Assembly: GCF_900168005.1 (NCBI RefSeq)
Contig: NZ_FUYP01000011.1
Location: 1-64,000, forward strand
DNA: 64,000 nt
DNA from: Sphingopyxis flava
Lineage (GTDB): Bacteria > Pseudomonadota > Alphaproteobacteria > Sphingomonadales > Sphingomonadaceae
Direction of reading: 5' to 3'
The number at the start of each line of letters is the position of its first letter. Positions within the stretch are counted from its first letter, which is position 1. Below are positions 53,408-63,531 of the stretch, piece after piece. A program made the position numbers and the translations under genes. The notes under the pieces were generated by a model. That model was not told the DNA's origin. It made no database searches and was given only the letters and a program-made list of their open reading frames with translations.

Positions 53408-53710
53408 GTGCCAGCGTCCGTAGACGCAATGGGCCGCTTCGTGTCCGATCCACTCGGGCTGGTAGCTCTGCGTCGGATCGACAATGTGCATTTCGCATCC
53501 GCGTGACGTAATCGCAGACCAGGCTTGCAGTTCTGCCGCGCCTTCCTTCGCAGACGCAGGCGCGGCATCGCGCAGGGCCTTGAGCGATGGGTGCGTCACG
53601 ACCGTGATGTTCGGCGCGGCGCGCTCGAATTCTTTCCGCTCGAACTGGTAGCCATCTGCAGGGCCGCATCCGGCAAGGAGCACGGCGGCGAGGAGCGCGA
53701 GGCTCCTCAC
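53402..53710 (-). CDS. Phage lipoprotein with HExxH motif
   Basis: 102 residues. A signal peptide with lipobox LLAGC (about residue 15) is followed by a soluble domain ending in EWIGHEAAHCVYGRWH. HEAAH is a complete HExxH zinc-metalloprotease motif, with Trp/Ile before it. No third ligand is obvious. The mature protein is about 87 residues, so it is a very small peptidase or a zinc-binding non-enzyme. It overlaps the next upstream gene by ATGA. It may remodel envelope or act in superinfection exclusion (speculative). Confidence 0.75.
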   Translation of the reverse strand: MRSLALLAAVLLAGCGPADGYQFERKEFERAAPNITVVTHPSLKALRDAAPASAKEGAAELQAWSAITSRGCEMHIVDPTQSYQPEWIGHEAAHCVYGRWHK

Positions 53711-54039
53711 GCTTCTTCTTCCGCGAGCGGATTGACCGGCTCAGGGTTGGGCACCGAGAGCATATCGCGTCGATTGATCAGCGACTGCAGGTCGACATTG
53801 AGCACGATCTTGATGCGATCGATGCGAGCCTTGACGTCCTCTGAAACGTCGCTCTCCTCAATGGCCGTGAGCGCCGCGAGCACGGTGGGCAGGTCGCCGC
53901 AGTCGTTCAGCGGTTCGAAAAGGGCGAGTTCGGCCAGACGCGCGGTCTCAGCTGCGCTCCATTCGGCCATCGCCTGCTGATATTGCAGGGCGGTGAGCGT
54001 TTCCTCTTCCTCAGGGGTGAGTGGGGGATAGTCGGACAC
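53707..54039 (-). CDS. Small acidic tail-associated protein, unknown
   Basis: 110 residues. The likely start is GTG at 54037-54039 (VSDYPPLTPEEEETL), right after the J-gene stop; the longer frame runs back into J. It is rich in Glu and Ala with one helical region (QYQQAMAEWSAAETARLAE). It resembles small tail-fibre assembly or chaperone proteins by position only. Family not recognised. Confidence 0.65.
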   Translation of the reverse strand: MSDYPPLTPEEEETLTALQYQQAMAEWSAAETARLAELALFEPLNDCGDLPTVLAALTAIEESDVSEDVKARIDRIKIVLNVDLQSLINRRDMLSVPNPEPVNPLAEEEA

Positions 54040-54043
54040 AATA

Positions 54044-57000
54044 TTACTCCTCTGTGGTGACAATTGAGACACGCTGGGTTGACGACCCCAAGGTATCGGT
54101 GAAGCCTCGGGCCAAGGTGGCAGTGAAGGTGCGATCTCCCGTGCCTCCGGCATTGTCGGTGTAGGTAAAGTTGATGGTGTAGGACCTGACGAGCGTGGCC
54201 GTTCCCACTGAAGATCCAACCACAGGGCGAACGCCTGTAAATGTGCCGATCCCGCTCGTCGTTGAGGCGCTTTGGACATCGGAGAATGACCCACCTCCGA
54301 TCTTACGGGCGAGAGTGACTGTGCTGCTCGCGACGGTTAGCGCCTTGGTTCCAGACCAGTTATTTCCGCCCGTATCTGATGCGTTGTAGGAGGCGGCGTC
54401 AGCATCGAAAGCATTACGGCCAGAGATATCGGCCGTATAATTCTTCACCTCGGTCTTTTGGTAGGTCCAGCTCACAGCCACCACGATGGGATTGCCGTTG
54501 GTGCCGAAGGGGCCGCAGGTTGCGACTTCGGTAGTCCCGAGGCCCGAAGTGCTACCGTCGTTCTTGAGCGTGCCGGCATGTAGTGTGCCACCGAAGTAGG
54601 AATCGCCGTTAGTCTTGGTATAGGTGATGGCGTTCGCCTCGGAGCAGAGGTTGAGTGCCATCTTGGGGCCGAACCATTCGATGAACTGGTTGCTCGTGCC
54701 GAAGCCCTTGCCGATCACCTTCATGTAGGTGCCGGTGTCGGCGATGATCTTGCCGTTATTGACATAGAGGTCGCCGTTAACGAGTGCACCGGCAGCGCTG
54801 ACGCCGAAGACCACGCGCGGGGTGACACCCGGCATCGCGACCAGGAACTTGTCGGCCTGCACGATGAAATCGCCGCTAGTCCCATCATTGTTCTGGCTGA
54901 AACCAGTGATGTGGTTGTTCACGCTGAGCGTGACGCTGTAGCGGGTCGCGAGACCGTTGAGCGCGGTCTGCTGGGTGCTGATCGTCGCGCCCTGCGCTGA
55001 GACGGTGGTGTCGAGGCTCGCGAGCTGCGTCGTGTGCGTCGCCAGCGTCGAGGCTTGCGTCGAGACGGTCGCTTCCATCGGAGCGAGCACGGTCTGGTCA
55101 CGGATCTCGGCAGGCGTGGCGGGCCGAACTCCACACTTGTGCCAAGTGATGTCGTTGGCGTTGGCAGTGGATCCAGCCGTAGACCAATGGGCCATGGCGT
55201 ATAGAAAATAGCCGTGGGCCGTCGCGGCAGTTACCTTGACGAGCTTGGCGAACTTGTATGTTTTGCCGACCTCGCCGCTCCCGATCGGTGCGCCCGTGTT
55301 ATTACCGGGGTCGGTCGCGAAGATGCACCGCAGGTCAGACTGGACCGCCGATCCCGCGCTGTTGGAGATGGCCATGTAGGCAGCGGCACCAGCCAAGGTT
55401 CCGCTGTTCAGGGTGATTTCCGCCTCAATGACAAAGTAGTCGCCCGGATTGACGAGGTTCGTCGTCGAGTGGCCCGAGAAGACCAGCCCCGTGTTGGCCC
55501 CCGGCGTGCCGGGCATTCGCAGAGAGTAGCCGCCGACGTTATCGTTGACTCTATACATGTTGGCCGAGCCCACCCAGTTGGTCCAACTGGTAGGAAGCTG
55601 CCCGACCGTCGCGCTTGGATAGTCGTCAAAGCCGGGGTTCTTATTGAGGAAGCCTTGCCCAATGCTCGCCGACAAGACGGCGCTCTGCTGAGCCGCAGCC
55701 GCTTGAGCTGTAGCTACAGCAGCCTGCGAAGTGGCAATGCCTGCCTGCGACGTCGCTTCGGACAGCGCCTTAACATCTTCGCCATAGAAGGCGTGGAGCC
55801 GCGCAACTGAGCCGGGATTCTGCGCCGTCCCGTTCTCTGTGCGGTTCATCAGGAGGTTTGGACGAATATACTTCGCCCCGGTAGTGGTAAGATTATAATC
55901 CGCATTCGCGTTATTGCGGCCGATTGTGACAGACATCGCTCCTCGTTCACCCGTCGCAAGATTGATGCGGCTAGGGTTGACCACGATGCTTGTTATCAAA
56001 TCAAAATTTTCATCGAGGACACGAAGGTAGACCGAGGAGCACGTCTTGGCAGTTGCCGACGTAATCTGCTCGACATCAACGGTTAGACGGATGACGTCTC
56101 CATCCTTAATGGGGACGGCAGCTCGCATTGAGACGGTGTAACCGCCTGACGGCACGTCGATATATGCACGGCTTGCCGGGACCCATGAAGGATCAAGTGC
56201 GGACTGTGCGCTCGTCACCCCTCCAGCCAAACTGCCACCGAAAAGATCAGGGTTCATCGCCTTCGGCATCAGATCCGATAGGCTGTTGATCATCGTGGTC
56301 TTTGCCGACGCGGTAAGGGTCTCGTTGGCCGCTGCAGAAGCAGCCGACGACGTAGCCGATGCAGCTTGAGTGGTCGCGATACCGGCTTGGGTCTCGGCAG
56401 CAACGCTCTCGGTGACGTCCTCAATCTTGAGCTGGGAGAACCGACCGTTGGGGGTGCCGGCATTGAACCGGCCCATAGCGCGCAGATACACAACGCCCGC
56501 CGCAATCAGCGTATCGCCGTCAATCACGGCGGTCGACGTGGTCTGCCATGTGGTGGTGGAGGTCGCCGGAACCGTAACGACGGAGCCGCCGATATAACCA
56601 TAGGACGCATTAAGAGCGATCGCATAGACGGCCATCGGTCGGGTAGAAGAGGACGTCTGATGCGTCGCACTGACCCGGTATTTGCGCCCCGGACGGACGG
56701 CAACGACGCCCTTTTGCGCGATGTCCTGAACAGAGGCTGTGGAAGTGGCCACTGCAACGCGACCAATCCCAGCGATTGTCTGGAAGGAGTAGACCCCCGA
56801 TCCCGAGGCAGAGGGGAGACTGGATGGTGCACCGAGCCAACCGGCTCCCGTTCCTTCACAGAAAAATAGGCCGTCCTGCTCAAAGGTCGAAGGCAGCGTT
56901 TGAAGAGCAGCGGTCTCCGCTGCACCAGCATAGTCAGCCGAAAGAGTTGCGTTCGTCGAAGCGACAGCTGCATCCGCATCAGCGTCGGCTGCGCTACCTG

Positions 57001-60000
57001 CTGCTGCGGATGCAGATGCAGCTGCGTTAGCCTGTGCGGCCTGCGCTTCATTCTTTGCTGTCGTGGCGCTTGTAGCGCTGTTCCCGGCCTCGGTGGCCTT
57101 GGTCGTGGCAACCGAAGCTGACGATGCTGCCGCACTTGCCGAGCCTGCCGCTGCGGTGCTTTCAGTTACGTCGTCGCAGGTGATGTATTCGATCTGCTGG
57201 ACCGCGCCTGCCGCTGAAATCGTATTGTAACCATTGAGCCCGACCATCAGCCGCCATTCGGTCGCGTTCGCATTCGCTCCTGTGCGTTTCGTGGTCGGCT
57301 CAAACTCGATCTCGCGCGTGACCCAACCATCGGCGACCGTGAGACCCGACCAAACCCCGACAGCAGAGTAACCCGTGCTAGCGCCGCTCGCATCGAGCAT
57401 CGCCACCCAAAGATAATGCCCGTGCGGCTGCGTGGTCTGGTCTGAGGTAAGCCTTGTTCTGATACGGACACGAATTTTCTGGCCATCAATGAATGGCCGC
57501 GTCGAGCGCTCCGACATGACGACGTAGGCGTTCGAACACTGAAGGACTTTACCTACCCCGGTAACAGTCTCAATCGTTACCGCGCTGTTACCGACATCAA
57601 CGTCATAATAGGTAGGGAGCTGAGCCTTGGTTTGAGCATAGCCAGCGACCCAATAACCCGGACCGTTTTGGAAATCGGACCGGAAGATCTGACGAGCGGT
57701 CGTTTCAGCGGCTGCCGCACTGTTTGCGGCAAGCGTTGCCTGGGAGGATGCCGTATTCGCCGAACCCAGCGCGTTCGATGCGCTCGTCGCCGCTTCGCTC
57801 GCCTTGGTAGTCGCCGTGCCTGCCGCTGTCTGCGCGGTGTTGGAGTGACCGGATGCAGCTGACGCAGCCGCTTCAGCATCACTCTCCGAGGCAGCTGCGC
57901 TGGCTTGCGAAACCGAGGCAGCCGAAGCGGAAGCGGCAGCATTTTCGCTCTCGGTGACGTCCTCAAGATAGAAGTTGTCGAACGCGAGGATCTGGCCAAC
58001 AGTGTAACTATAGTTTGCGAAGATGATCATCGACACGCGCTTCGTGCCGACGTGGAAGCCGCCCGCACTCCAGACCGTTGTCGTCGCCGTGGCCCCGGTA
58101 ATAACGTCCGAGACGAAGTCGCTCCAACCTTCGGGGAGCGCCTGAGCTACGGTCGCGTATTTAACACCCAGATACACGTCATCAGCGTCGCGGCACTGAA
58201 TGCCAAGATAGTGAGTGGCACCGTGGTTCGAGGAAAATATGCGACCGCGTAGTCGGTATTTACGCGTGGGGTCGATCTCGAAGCGACCCGACATGAGATT
58301 GCGCCGGACGTCCGACGCGCAGACCAAGACGCCCGAGGCACCTTCATAGGTTTCTTCGTGCGTCGTCTGTAGAGGCGGAGGGTCAAGATCAGATGAACTG
58401 GCGTAGTTATACCAGCCGTTGAGCCCAGCACTGAAATCGCCATTCTTCGTGAGACCCCGCGTTGCCGCGTTGATTTGAGCCGTAAGCGCCGCCTCGCTTG
58501 CAGCTGACGCGCTGGATCCAGCTGCGGTCTGTGAGGCAGCTGCGGCAGTGGCCGAGTTGGCTGCCGCGTTCGCTGCGTCCTCCGCATCGTCCTTCGCGAT
58601 CGAGGCGTTGTTTGCAGCCGTGCTCGCGGACGTAGCGAAGTTGCCCGCCTCAGCGGCCTTGGTGGTAGCGACTGAAGCTGACGATGCAGCTGCTGATGCT
58701 GCCGTCTCAGCGTCATCCTTGGCTGCAGCGGCAAGCGTCGCCTGCGACGACGCCGTATTCTTGAAGCCTTCCGCATCGGAAGCGGAGGTCGCGGCTTGTC
58801 CGGCGCTGGTCGATGCCTCGCCCGCCTTCGTGGTGGCCGTGTTTGCAGAGCTGCTTGCGGAAGCGGCGAAGTCCCCGGCGTCCGAAGCGCTCGCTGCGGC
58901 ATTGGACGCAGACGTGGATGCAGCCGAAGCGGATGTGGCAGCGTTTTCGCTCTCGGTGACGTCTTCGACATAGAGATAGTCGAAGGCGACGGTCGCCACC
59001 GCCGCGCCGGTATTGGTCAGCGCATAGGGGACCATCTGCGGCGCCCCGTTGATCACGGTTGCATTGTCGATGAGGATGTCACCCTCGATCCACGTATTGA
59101 GCGCGGCGGCGTTCGCGTTGACCAAGTGGGTAAAGGCGACATGAGCCCCCGCCGCGTCCTTCGTCGCGATACCGATCAGAGTGCTGTTCGCAGCCGTGAT
59201 GCGGAATCGATAGCGCAGGCGATATTCGCGGCCAGCCTGCACCTGTGCGGGACTGCCGCGCATATCGCGTCGCGCGTTGCTGGCGTTGAGGGCGACATTC
59301 GCCGCGCCATTCCAGTTGGTCGCGGCGGCCATAAGCGTGGGCGATGTGTCCGAGAGGTTCGCGGTATAGGCGTTGAACCAGCCGCTCACGCCCTCACTGA
59401 AGTCCGCGTTCGGCGTCATGCCCTTGGTTGCCGCCTTGACCGCTGCGGTGACCGAACTGGTCTGCGCGGCCGTCGCGGCATTCTCAGCGGCGGCTTGGTT
59501 CGCGGCCGCGTCGGATTGCGCCGTCTGCGCGGCATTCCGGGCCGCGACAGCATCGTCTTCGGCCTGCTGGGCGTTCGCGGCTGCCAGCGCCGCCGCGTCC
59601 GCACTTGCAGCGGCGCTAGCGGTATCGCCATAAGTCGCGATTAAGTTGTCGATGTCAGTCTGCGCTGTGGAGATCGCACCGAGGACGTCTTCTGACAGAA
59701 CCCCACCGACTTTGAACGTGTCGGCCGAGATGCCCTCGGAAGTGATAATATCGCCGTCGCCGAGAGGGTTGCCCTCAGAGTCCTTGAGGTTGTCTCCCGC
59801 TGTAGCGCCATCTGTCGCCCCCGGTTCGGCTGGCCTCAAGTCGTCGACCGGTGTGCCATCACCGTAGTAGCCCGGCTGCAGGGCCTCATCGATCACTTTG
59901 GAGACCACCACCGGCTCCGAGGTTCGACGCATCCGGTCGACCGCAGTGATGCGGAACTCCCAATTGCCGAACTGGGGATTGATGATCTCGATAGAGGTCA

Positions 60001-62317
60001 GGCTCGTGAGCGCACTGATTTGCACCCACTCGGCGCCGTTGACGCGATACTCTGTGCGGTAACCGGCCAGCATGGCAGCGCCGGGCCGATCCCAGTTCAC
60101 ATTCAAGGCCAGGTTCTGCTTATAGTCGCTGACAAAGCCTTGCGTCGTGATGGTCGCGTTGAGGACCGGAGGGACTACGACGTCGATGGGCGGGACGTAT
60201 CCTTCCTCCGCCACACCTGAGTCAGAAGCGTCCCACTTGCCGGTGTCGATCTCGATTGCCGAGATTGACACCATTTCCCCGTCGATCGACATATTCGTGA
60301 CGCGGTACTGTTTCGGCAGCGCAGGGAGCCCGTCAGCCGAAAGCGCAATGTTCGCGTTTGGGGCCACGCTTGTCGGCAGAGCGGACGACAGGTAGATGGT
60401 GGTGACGTTGCCGCGATGGGCCGCGTCGTTCGTGATGGACACCGTCTGCGTGACAGTAGGCAGAGAAACATTCTCGCCCTGCGGGTCGACGTCGGCGTCC
60501 GGCGCGTAGTCCGGATTTGGCACCGTGAATGACACTGAGTACGCGACGCCGAGCTCGAGCCGCAGCGGGTCGCGAACGGTAATGCTCATTCGGTCCGACG
60601 CAATGGACACGATGCGCCCGGTTGCGCGCGTGTTTTCATCGGAATCGAGGAGAGTACCGAGATCGTTATCGGCAATAAGAATCGTAGATAGCGGGCGCAC
60701 CATCCGCCCCCGGCGGTTGGTGGTAAAGTTGACCGCACGGGTTTCCCTTGTGGCGACCCGGAGCCGCATAATTGCGCGGCGGAGAGCTTCCTGACGGCCG
60801 GTGCAACCGATCGCGACAATCGTCGTAGGCTTGCGCCCAAAGCGCGCAATGTGCGCGGAGTCCACAACCCGCACACGATCCTCGCGATAGCCGAATTCCT
60901 TATTGCGGAAGACCATCGTGATGTCGTTGAAACGGGTGTCGACGTCGGTGTGTGAGTAGCTGAACTCTCCGTTGATCGCCTCGAGCGTAAACAGGTCGAC
61001 CGGCACCTCCGGCTTATCGACCTTCATCCTCCACTCGCCGCCATTCTCCTCCCAGGCGAGCGCGCCGACCGCGCCCGCGAGATAGGGCACGAACTCGCTC
61101 GCCTTCTGGGGCTCGTTAATGGCGATGTTCAGCGACGATCGGGGCTCAGTGCCTCCAGCGCCATCGGGCACAAGTTCCGAGAACCATTTGCTGGCCTCAA
61201 GCGCGTCCCACTTATTGAGATGCGCCCCCGGAGAGAGGGAAGCCATACCGTGAGTGCTGTTCGAGATCAGCCCATTGATGTTCCATGCCGGGTCAGTCGT
61301 GAAAGCCTGCGCCCAGCTGCCGTCCCAGATCTCGCCGGTGTATTCGCGCGTCTCGGGATCGAAGACTCCCGAGGGCGGCACCGGCACGATGAGCGTGTCA
61401 TATTCGCCCTCGACCGCGGGCACGCCCGTGAGCTGGTCCGACGCTTTACCGTAGAGCTGCAACCATGAAAGCCCGCGCCACGGCTCTGTGACCCCCAGCT
61501 TAGTGTTGTAGCCTGCGGACACCGACTCCCAAGTCAGCATGCGCTTCTCGAAATTCGGATCGGCTTCGACGCTCTCCTTCTCGATGAGCCGACACCGGAC
61601 GTCCCAGCCTACATTCTCATAGGCACCCTCATTGGGGACCACGATGCGCAGCTCATGAACCGCGGGGCTGCTGGTCTTCCCGTAGATCCTAAAGTAGCCG
61701 TTGTTGGTCTCCGGCTTATAATACCCCCCGCCATCGAACACGATGCGTGGGATAAGAAGCCGTCCCCCCGCCATCGGTATGGTCGAGCCCGCCTCTTCGT
61801 AAGTTTGCGACGGGACCCCGAGCATGGGCGAGATCCAGTTGGTTGCGCCGATTGGCTTAAGCTGGATCTCAATGTTTGCGCTGTGCTCGTAGATCCCCTT
61901 CTTGTCCTGACGATAGAGCTGGCTGCAAACAATTCGCAGATCGAGGAAGTCAGCGCCGAGATTGTTAACCGTCCGCGTCACCCATGGGCCGGGGCCGCTG
62001 GCGTTGGTGTTTGACAGCGCGAGATTGACGTTGACCGGAGAGCCACCCGCGCCGAGCCGGAGATCGACCTTCTGGGGGAAATTTGCAGGGTTGCCGTCCG
62101 CGAAGATCGCGACGAAGTTCTCGAAATTGAGCTTACCGCTCTCGTCCTCGAGCGGCGTGCCGTCGATCTTGAGGGATTTCAGACCTCGAGTCAGGCCCTT
62201 GATGGGGCCGGCGCAGAGACCGAGCAGCCCCTCGAAAGTATCTGTCGAACGCAGCGTGTCGGGCCGCTGTTTGAAGCTGCCGCCACCACCACCTTTTGCA
62301 CCAAAGAACCCGGTCAT
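54044..62317 (-). CDS. Lambda J-like tail tip protein with modular receptor-binding extension
   Basis: 2757 residues. Residues 1 to about 700 match host-specificity protein J (MTGFFGAKGGGGGSFKQRPDTL, SLKIDGTPLEDESGKLNFENF, AQAFTTDPAWNINGLISN). A fibronectin III-like domain follows near 717-812. After that come six jelly-roll-like modules (about 970-1117, 1288-1454, 1545-1716, 1810-1968, 2010-2184, 2225-2400), each usually ending in EDVTES. Ala/Ser linkers of the type SASAASTSAS separate them. The C-terminus from about 2472 resembles a DUF1983 tip domain. The modules probably bind host surface glycans. Length is far above lambda J (1132). Confidence 0.92.
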   Translation of the reverse strand: MTGFFGAKGGGGGSFKQRPDTLRSTDTFEGLLGLCAGPIKGLTRGLKSLKIDGTPLEDESGKLNFENFVAIFADGNPANFPQKVDLRLGAGGSPVNVNLALSNTNASGPGPWVTRTVNNLGADFLDLRIVCSQLYRQDKKGIYEHSANIEIQLKPIGATNWISPMLGVPSQTYEEAGSTIPMAGGRLLIPRIVFDGGGYYKPETNNGYFRIYGKTSSPAVHELRIVVPNEGAYENVGWDVRCRLIEKESVEADPNFEKRMLTWESVSAGYNTKLGVTEPWRGLSWLQLYGKASDQLTGVPAVEGEYDTLIVPVPPSGVFDPETREYTGEIWDGSWAQAFTTDPAWNINGLISNSTHGMASLSPGAHLNKWDALEASKWFSELVPDGAGGTEPRSSLNIAINEPQKASEFVPYLAGAVGALAWEENGGEWRMKVDKPEVPVDLFTLEAINGEFSYSHTDVDTRFNDITMVFRNKEFGYREDRVRVVDSAHIARFGRKPTTIVAIGCTGRQEALRRAIMRLRVATRETRAVNFTTNRRGRMVRPLSTILIADNDLGTLLDSDENTRATGRIVSIASDRMSITVRDPLRLELGVAYSVSFTVPNPDYAPDADVDPQGENVSLPTVTQTVSITNDAAHRGNVTTIYLSSALPTSVAPNANIALSADGLPALPKQYRVTNMSIDGEMVSISAIEIDTGKWDASDSGVAEEGYVPPIDVVVPPVLNATITTQGFVSDYKQNLALNVNWDRPGAAMLAGYRTEYRVNGAEWVQISALTSLTSIEIINPQFGNWEFRITAVDRMRRTSEPVVVSKVIDEALQPGYYGDGTPVDDLRPAEPGATDGATAGDNLKDSEGNPLGDGDIITSEGISADTFKVGGVLSEDVLGAISTAQTDIDNLIATYGDTASAAASADAAALAAANAQQAEDDAVAARNAAQTAQSDAAANQAAAENAATAAQTSSVTAAVKAATKGMTPNADFSEGVSGWFNAYTANLSDTSPTLMAAATNWNGAANVALNASNARRDMRGSPAQVQAGREYRLRYRFRITAANSTLIGIATKDAAGAHVAFTHLVNANAAALNTWIEGDILIDNATVINGAPQMVPYALTNTGAAVATVAFDYLYVEDVTESENAATSASAASTSASNAAASASDAGDFAASASSSANTATTKAGEASTSAGQAATSASDAEGFKNTASSQATLAAAAKDDAETAASAAASSASVATTKAAEAGNFATSASTAANNASIAKDDAEDAANAAANSATAAAASQTAAGSSASAASEAALTAQINAATRGLTKNGDFSAGLNGWYNYASSSDLDPPPLQTTHEETYEGASGVLVCASDVRRNLMSGRFEIDPTRKYRLRGRIFSSNHGATHYLGIQCRDADDVYLGVKYATVAQALPEGWSDFVSDVITGATATTTVWSAGGFHVGTKRVSMIIFANYSYTVGQILAFDNFYLEDVTESENAAASASAASVSQASAAASESDAEAAASAASGHSNTAQTAAGTATTKASEAATSASNALGSANTASSQATLAANSAAAAETTARQIFRSDFQNGPGYWVAGYAQTKAQLPTYYDVDVGNSAVTIETVTGVGKVLQCSNAYVVMSERSTRPFIDGQKIRVRIRTRLTSDQTTQPHGHYLWVAMLDASGASTGYSAVGVWSGLTVADGWVTREIEFEPTTKRTGANANATEWRLMVGLNGYNTISAAGAVQQIEYITCDDVTESTAAAGSASAAASSASVATTKATEAGNSATSATTAKNEAQAAQANAAASASAAAGSAADADADAAVASTNATLSADYAGAAETAALQTLPSTFEQDGLFFCEGTGAGWLGAPSSLPSASGSGVYSFQTIAGIGRVAVATSTASVQDIAQKGVVAVRPGRKYRVSATHQTSSSTRPMAVYAIALNASYGYIGGSVVTVPATSTTTWQTTSTAVIDGDTLIAAGVVYLRAMGRFNAGTPNGRFSQLKIEDVTESVAAETQAGIATTQAASATSSAASAAANETLTASAKTTMINSLSDLMPKAMNPDLFGGSLAGGVTSAQSALDPSWVPASRAYIDVPSGGYTVSMRAAVPIKDGDVIRLTVDVEQITSATAKTCSSVYLRVLDENFDLITSIVVNPSRINLATGERGAMSVTIGRNNANADYNLTTTGAKYIRPNLLMNRTENGTAQNPGSVARLHAFYGEDVKALSEATSQAGIATSQAAVATAQAAAAQQSAVLSASIGQGFLNKNPGFDDYPSATVGQLPTSWTNWVGSANMYRVNDNVGGYSLRMPGTPGANTGLVFSGHSTTNLVNPGDYFVIEAEITLNSGTLAGAAAYMAISNSAGSAVQSDLRCIFATDPGNNTGAPIGSGEVGKTYKFAKLVKVTAATAHGYFLYAMAHWSTAGSTANANDITWHKCGVRPATPAEIRDQTVLAPMEATVSTQASTLATHTTQLASLDTTVSAQGATISTQQTALNGLATRYSVTLSVNNHITGFSQNNDGTSGDFIVQADKFLVAMPGVTPRVVFGVSAAGALVNGDLYVNNGKIIADTGTYMKVIGKGFGTSNQFIEWFGPKMALNLCSEANAITYTKTNGDSYFGGTLHAGTLKNDGSTSGLGTTEVATCGPFGTNGNPIVVAVSWTYQKTEVKNYTADISGRNAFDADAASYNASDTGGNNWSGTKALTVASSTVTLARKIGGGSFSDVQSASTTSGIGTFTGVRPVVGSSVGTATLVRSYTINFTYTDNAGGTGDRTFTATLARGFTDTLGSSTQRVSIVTTEE
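55650..59620 (-). repeat. In-gene repeats: six jelly-roll modules with Ala/Ser linkers
   Basis: Within gene J, blocks of about 150-175 codons are separated by low-complexity Ala/Ser/Thr linkers such as AASASDAGDFAASAS and TTKAGEASTSAGQAAT. Module starts read as N-x-DF-[SG]-GWY/F and ends as EDVTES. The first two are most alike (VEDVTESENAAT and LEDVTESENAAA); later ones have diverged. Module duplication followed by drift is the simplest explanation. Confidence 0.75.
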
Positions 62318-62367
62318 GTTCGGGTGACTAAGGGTGGTTGAGGCTGGTGGTTAGGCGGCGGGGGGAA

Positions 62368-63531
62368 TTAGTCCCCTAGCTGTTCAACGCCGCACCGTAG
62401 GCGGGCAATTTCCCCATATTCGCGATCGTAGACGATAGCCTTGAGATCACGACCGGAGCGGTAACCGTGATGGGTATGCCATGCGTCTGTCGACGCGAGG
62501 GTTCGGTGTGTCTCAACCGTGCAGCCGACCATGTCCTTGACCTGATCGTGATGGAAGTGACCACAGTGCCAGACACGGAAGTCGCTGGCGGCCCAGTCGT
62601 CTTTGACGTCGCGGGCCATGATGAGGGGTAGATCCGTCAGCTTAGCGCCGTCGCCGTGAGTGGACCCTATGAGCGTCTTGCCGAAGCGAAAATAGAAGAA
62701 GCTCGACGGGCTCTCGTCGATGACCACCCGGGGGTTGTCGTGGTACCGCGCTGCAAGGCAAATCGACAGCATCGCTGCCTGGTGCGGGTCGTGATTGCCC
62801 GGGTTGTTGCGAACGATCACCTTCTGGTGCTTCTCGAGAAGACGCTCAATGCACCTAATGAGAGCTCGGACCCCCGTCCTTGCGATCTCCTGAAAACGGC
62901 CATCGACATCGAGATCTGCACCGGAGCGCGGTGTCCGGTTGGTCCCGTTGTCAGCGTGGAAATAGTCGCCGAGATTGAGCAGGAGCGCGGTGTGGCTCGA
63001 AGGCGTGCGGGCGGAGATGCGGTCAACCGCGGCGAACGTCAGGCGCTCGGCTGTGGCCAGATCGAAGTTGGTCCCGGTTTCTGCAGCCCACGCGCGCATG
63101 CCAAAATGAGGGTCGCCTAGCGGCAGAACCGTGAGCAAGCGCTCGTCGTAGAAGCTCGGAGCCGGAATCGGTGGCAGCGGGGTGACCTCCCCGGACATCG
63201 CCTCGACCGCGGCGCGGAGCAATTCTTCGCGACGCTCATGGTCGGTCGTCGATTTGACCCACTGGCCGGTGAGCTCGCCGTCTCGGTTGTAATAGGACGA
63301 GACCCCCTTCACCCGGAAGCCATCGGGTACGACATGGGTCATATCGTGTTCCGGTGAATAGCCCTTGGATGCCGCCTTGTCCTGCAGCGCCTTGATGCAC
63401 CGAGAGACGGTGGCCTTGTTGACCCCCAGCTCCTTTGCAGCCTTACGGCAACTCCCGAAGCGCAGGACTGCATCAAGGTAACGAGCTTGGGCGGGGCTCG
63501 CGAAGCGAGCGAGTTCGGGGGAGATGTCCAT
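62368..63531 (-). CDS. Winged-helix/HTH metallophosphoesterase inserted between tail genes I and J
   Basis: 387 residues. The N-terminal HTH (about 12-52, with GSCRKAAKELGVNKATVSRCI) is followed by a calcineurin-like phosphoesterase domain. Metal ligands are complete: Asp140-x-His142 (GDPHFG), Asp189 (LGDYFHAD), Asn246-His-Asp248 (GNHDPH), His292 (THGDG), His325-x-His327 (GHFHHD). Such Mre11-like fusions are known in phages but poorly understood. The ATG overlaps the gene I stop by one base (TAATG), so it is expressed with the tail operon. Confidence 0.9.
   Translation of the reverse strand: MDISPELARFASPAQARYLDAVLRFGSCRKAAKELGVNKATVSRCIKALQDKAASKGYSPEHDMTHVVPDGFRVKGVSSYYNRDGELTGQWVKSTTDHERREELLRAAVEAMSGEVTPLPPIPAPSFYDERLLTVLPLGDPHFGMRAWAAETGTNFDLATAERLTFAAVDRISARTPSSHTALLLNLGDYFHADNGTNRTPRSGADLDVDGRFQEIARTGVRALIRCIERLLEKHQKVIVRNNPGNHDPHQAAMLSICLAARYHDNPRVVIDESPSSFFYFRFGKTLIGSTHGDGAKLTDLPLIMARDVKDDWAASDFRVWHCGHFHHDQVKDMVGCTVETHRTLASTDAWHTHHGYRSGRDLKAIVYDREYGEIARLRCGVEQLGD

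Noticed and set aside
53707-54294. 195-residue form of the small acidic protein
   Set aside because: The first 85 residues run inside the J gene in another frame and are rich in Pro/Ser without motif; the GTG start next to the J stop is simpler.
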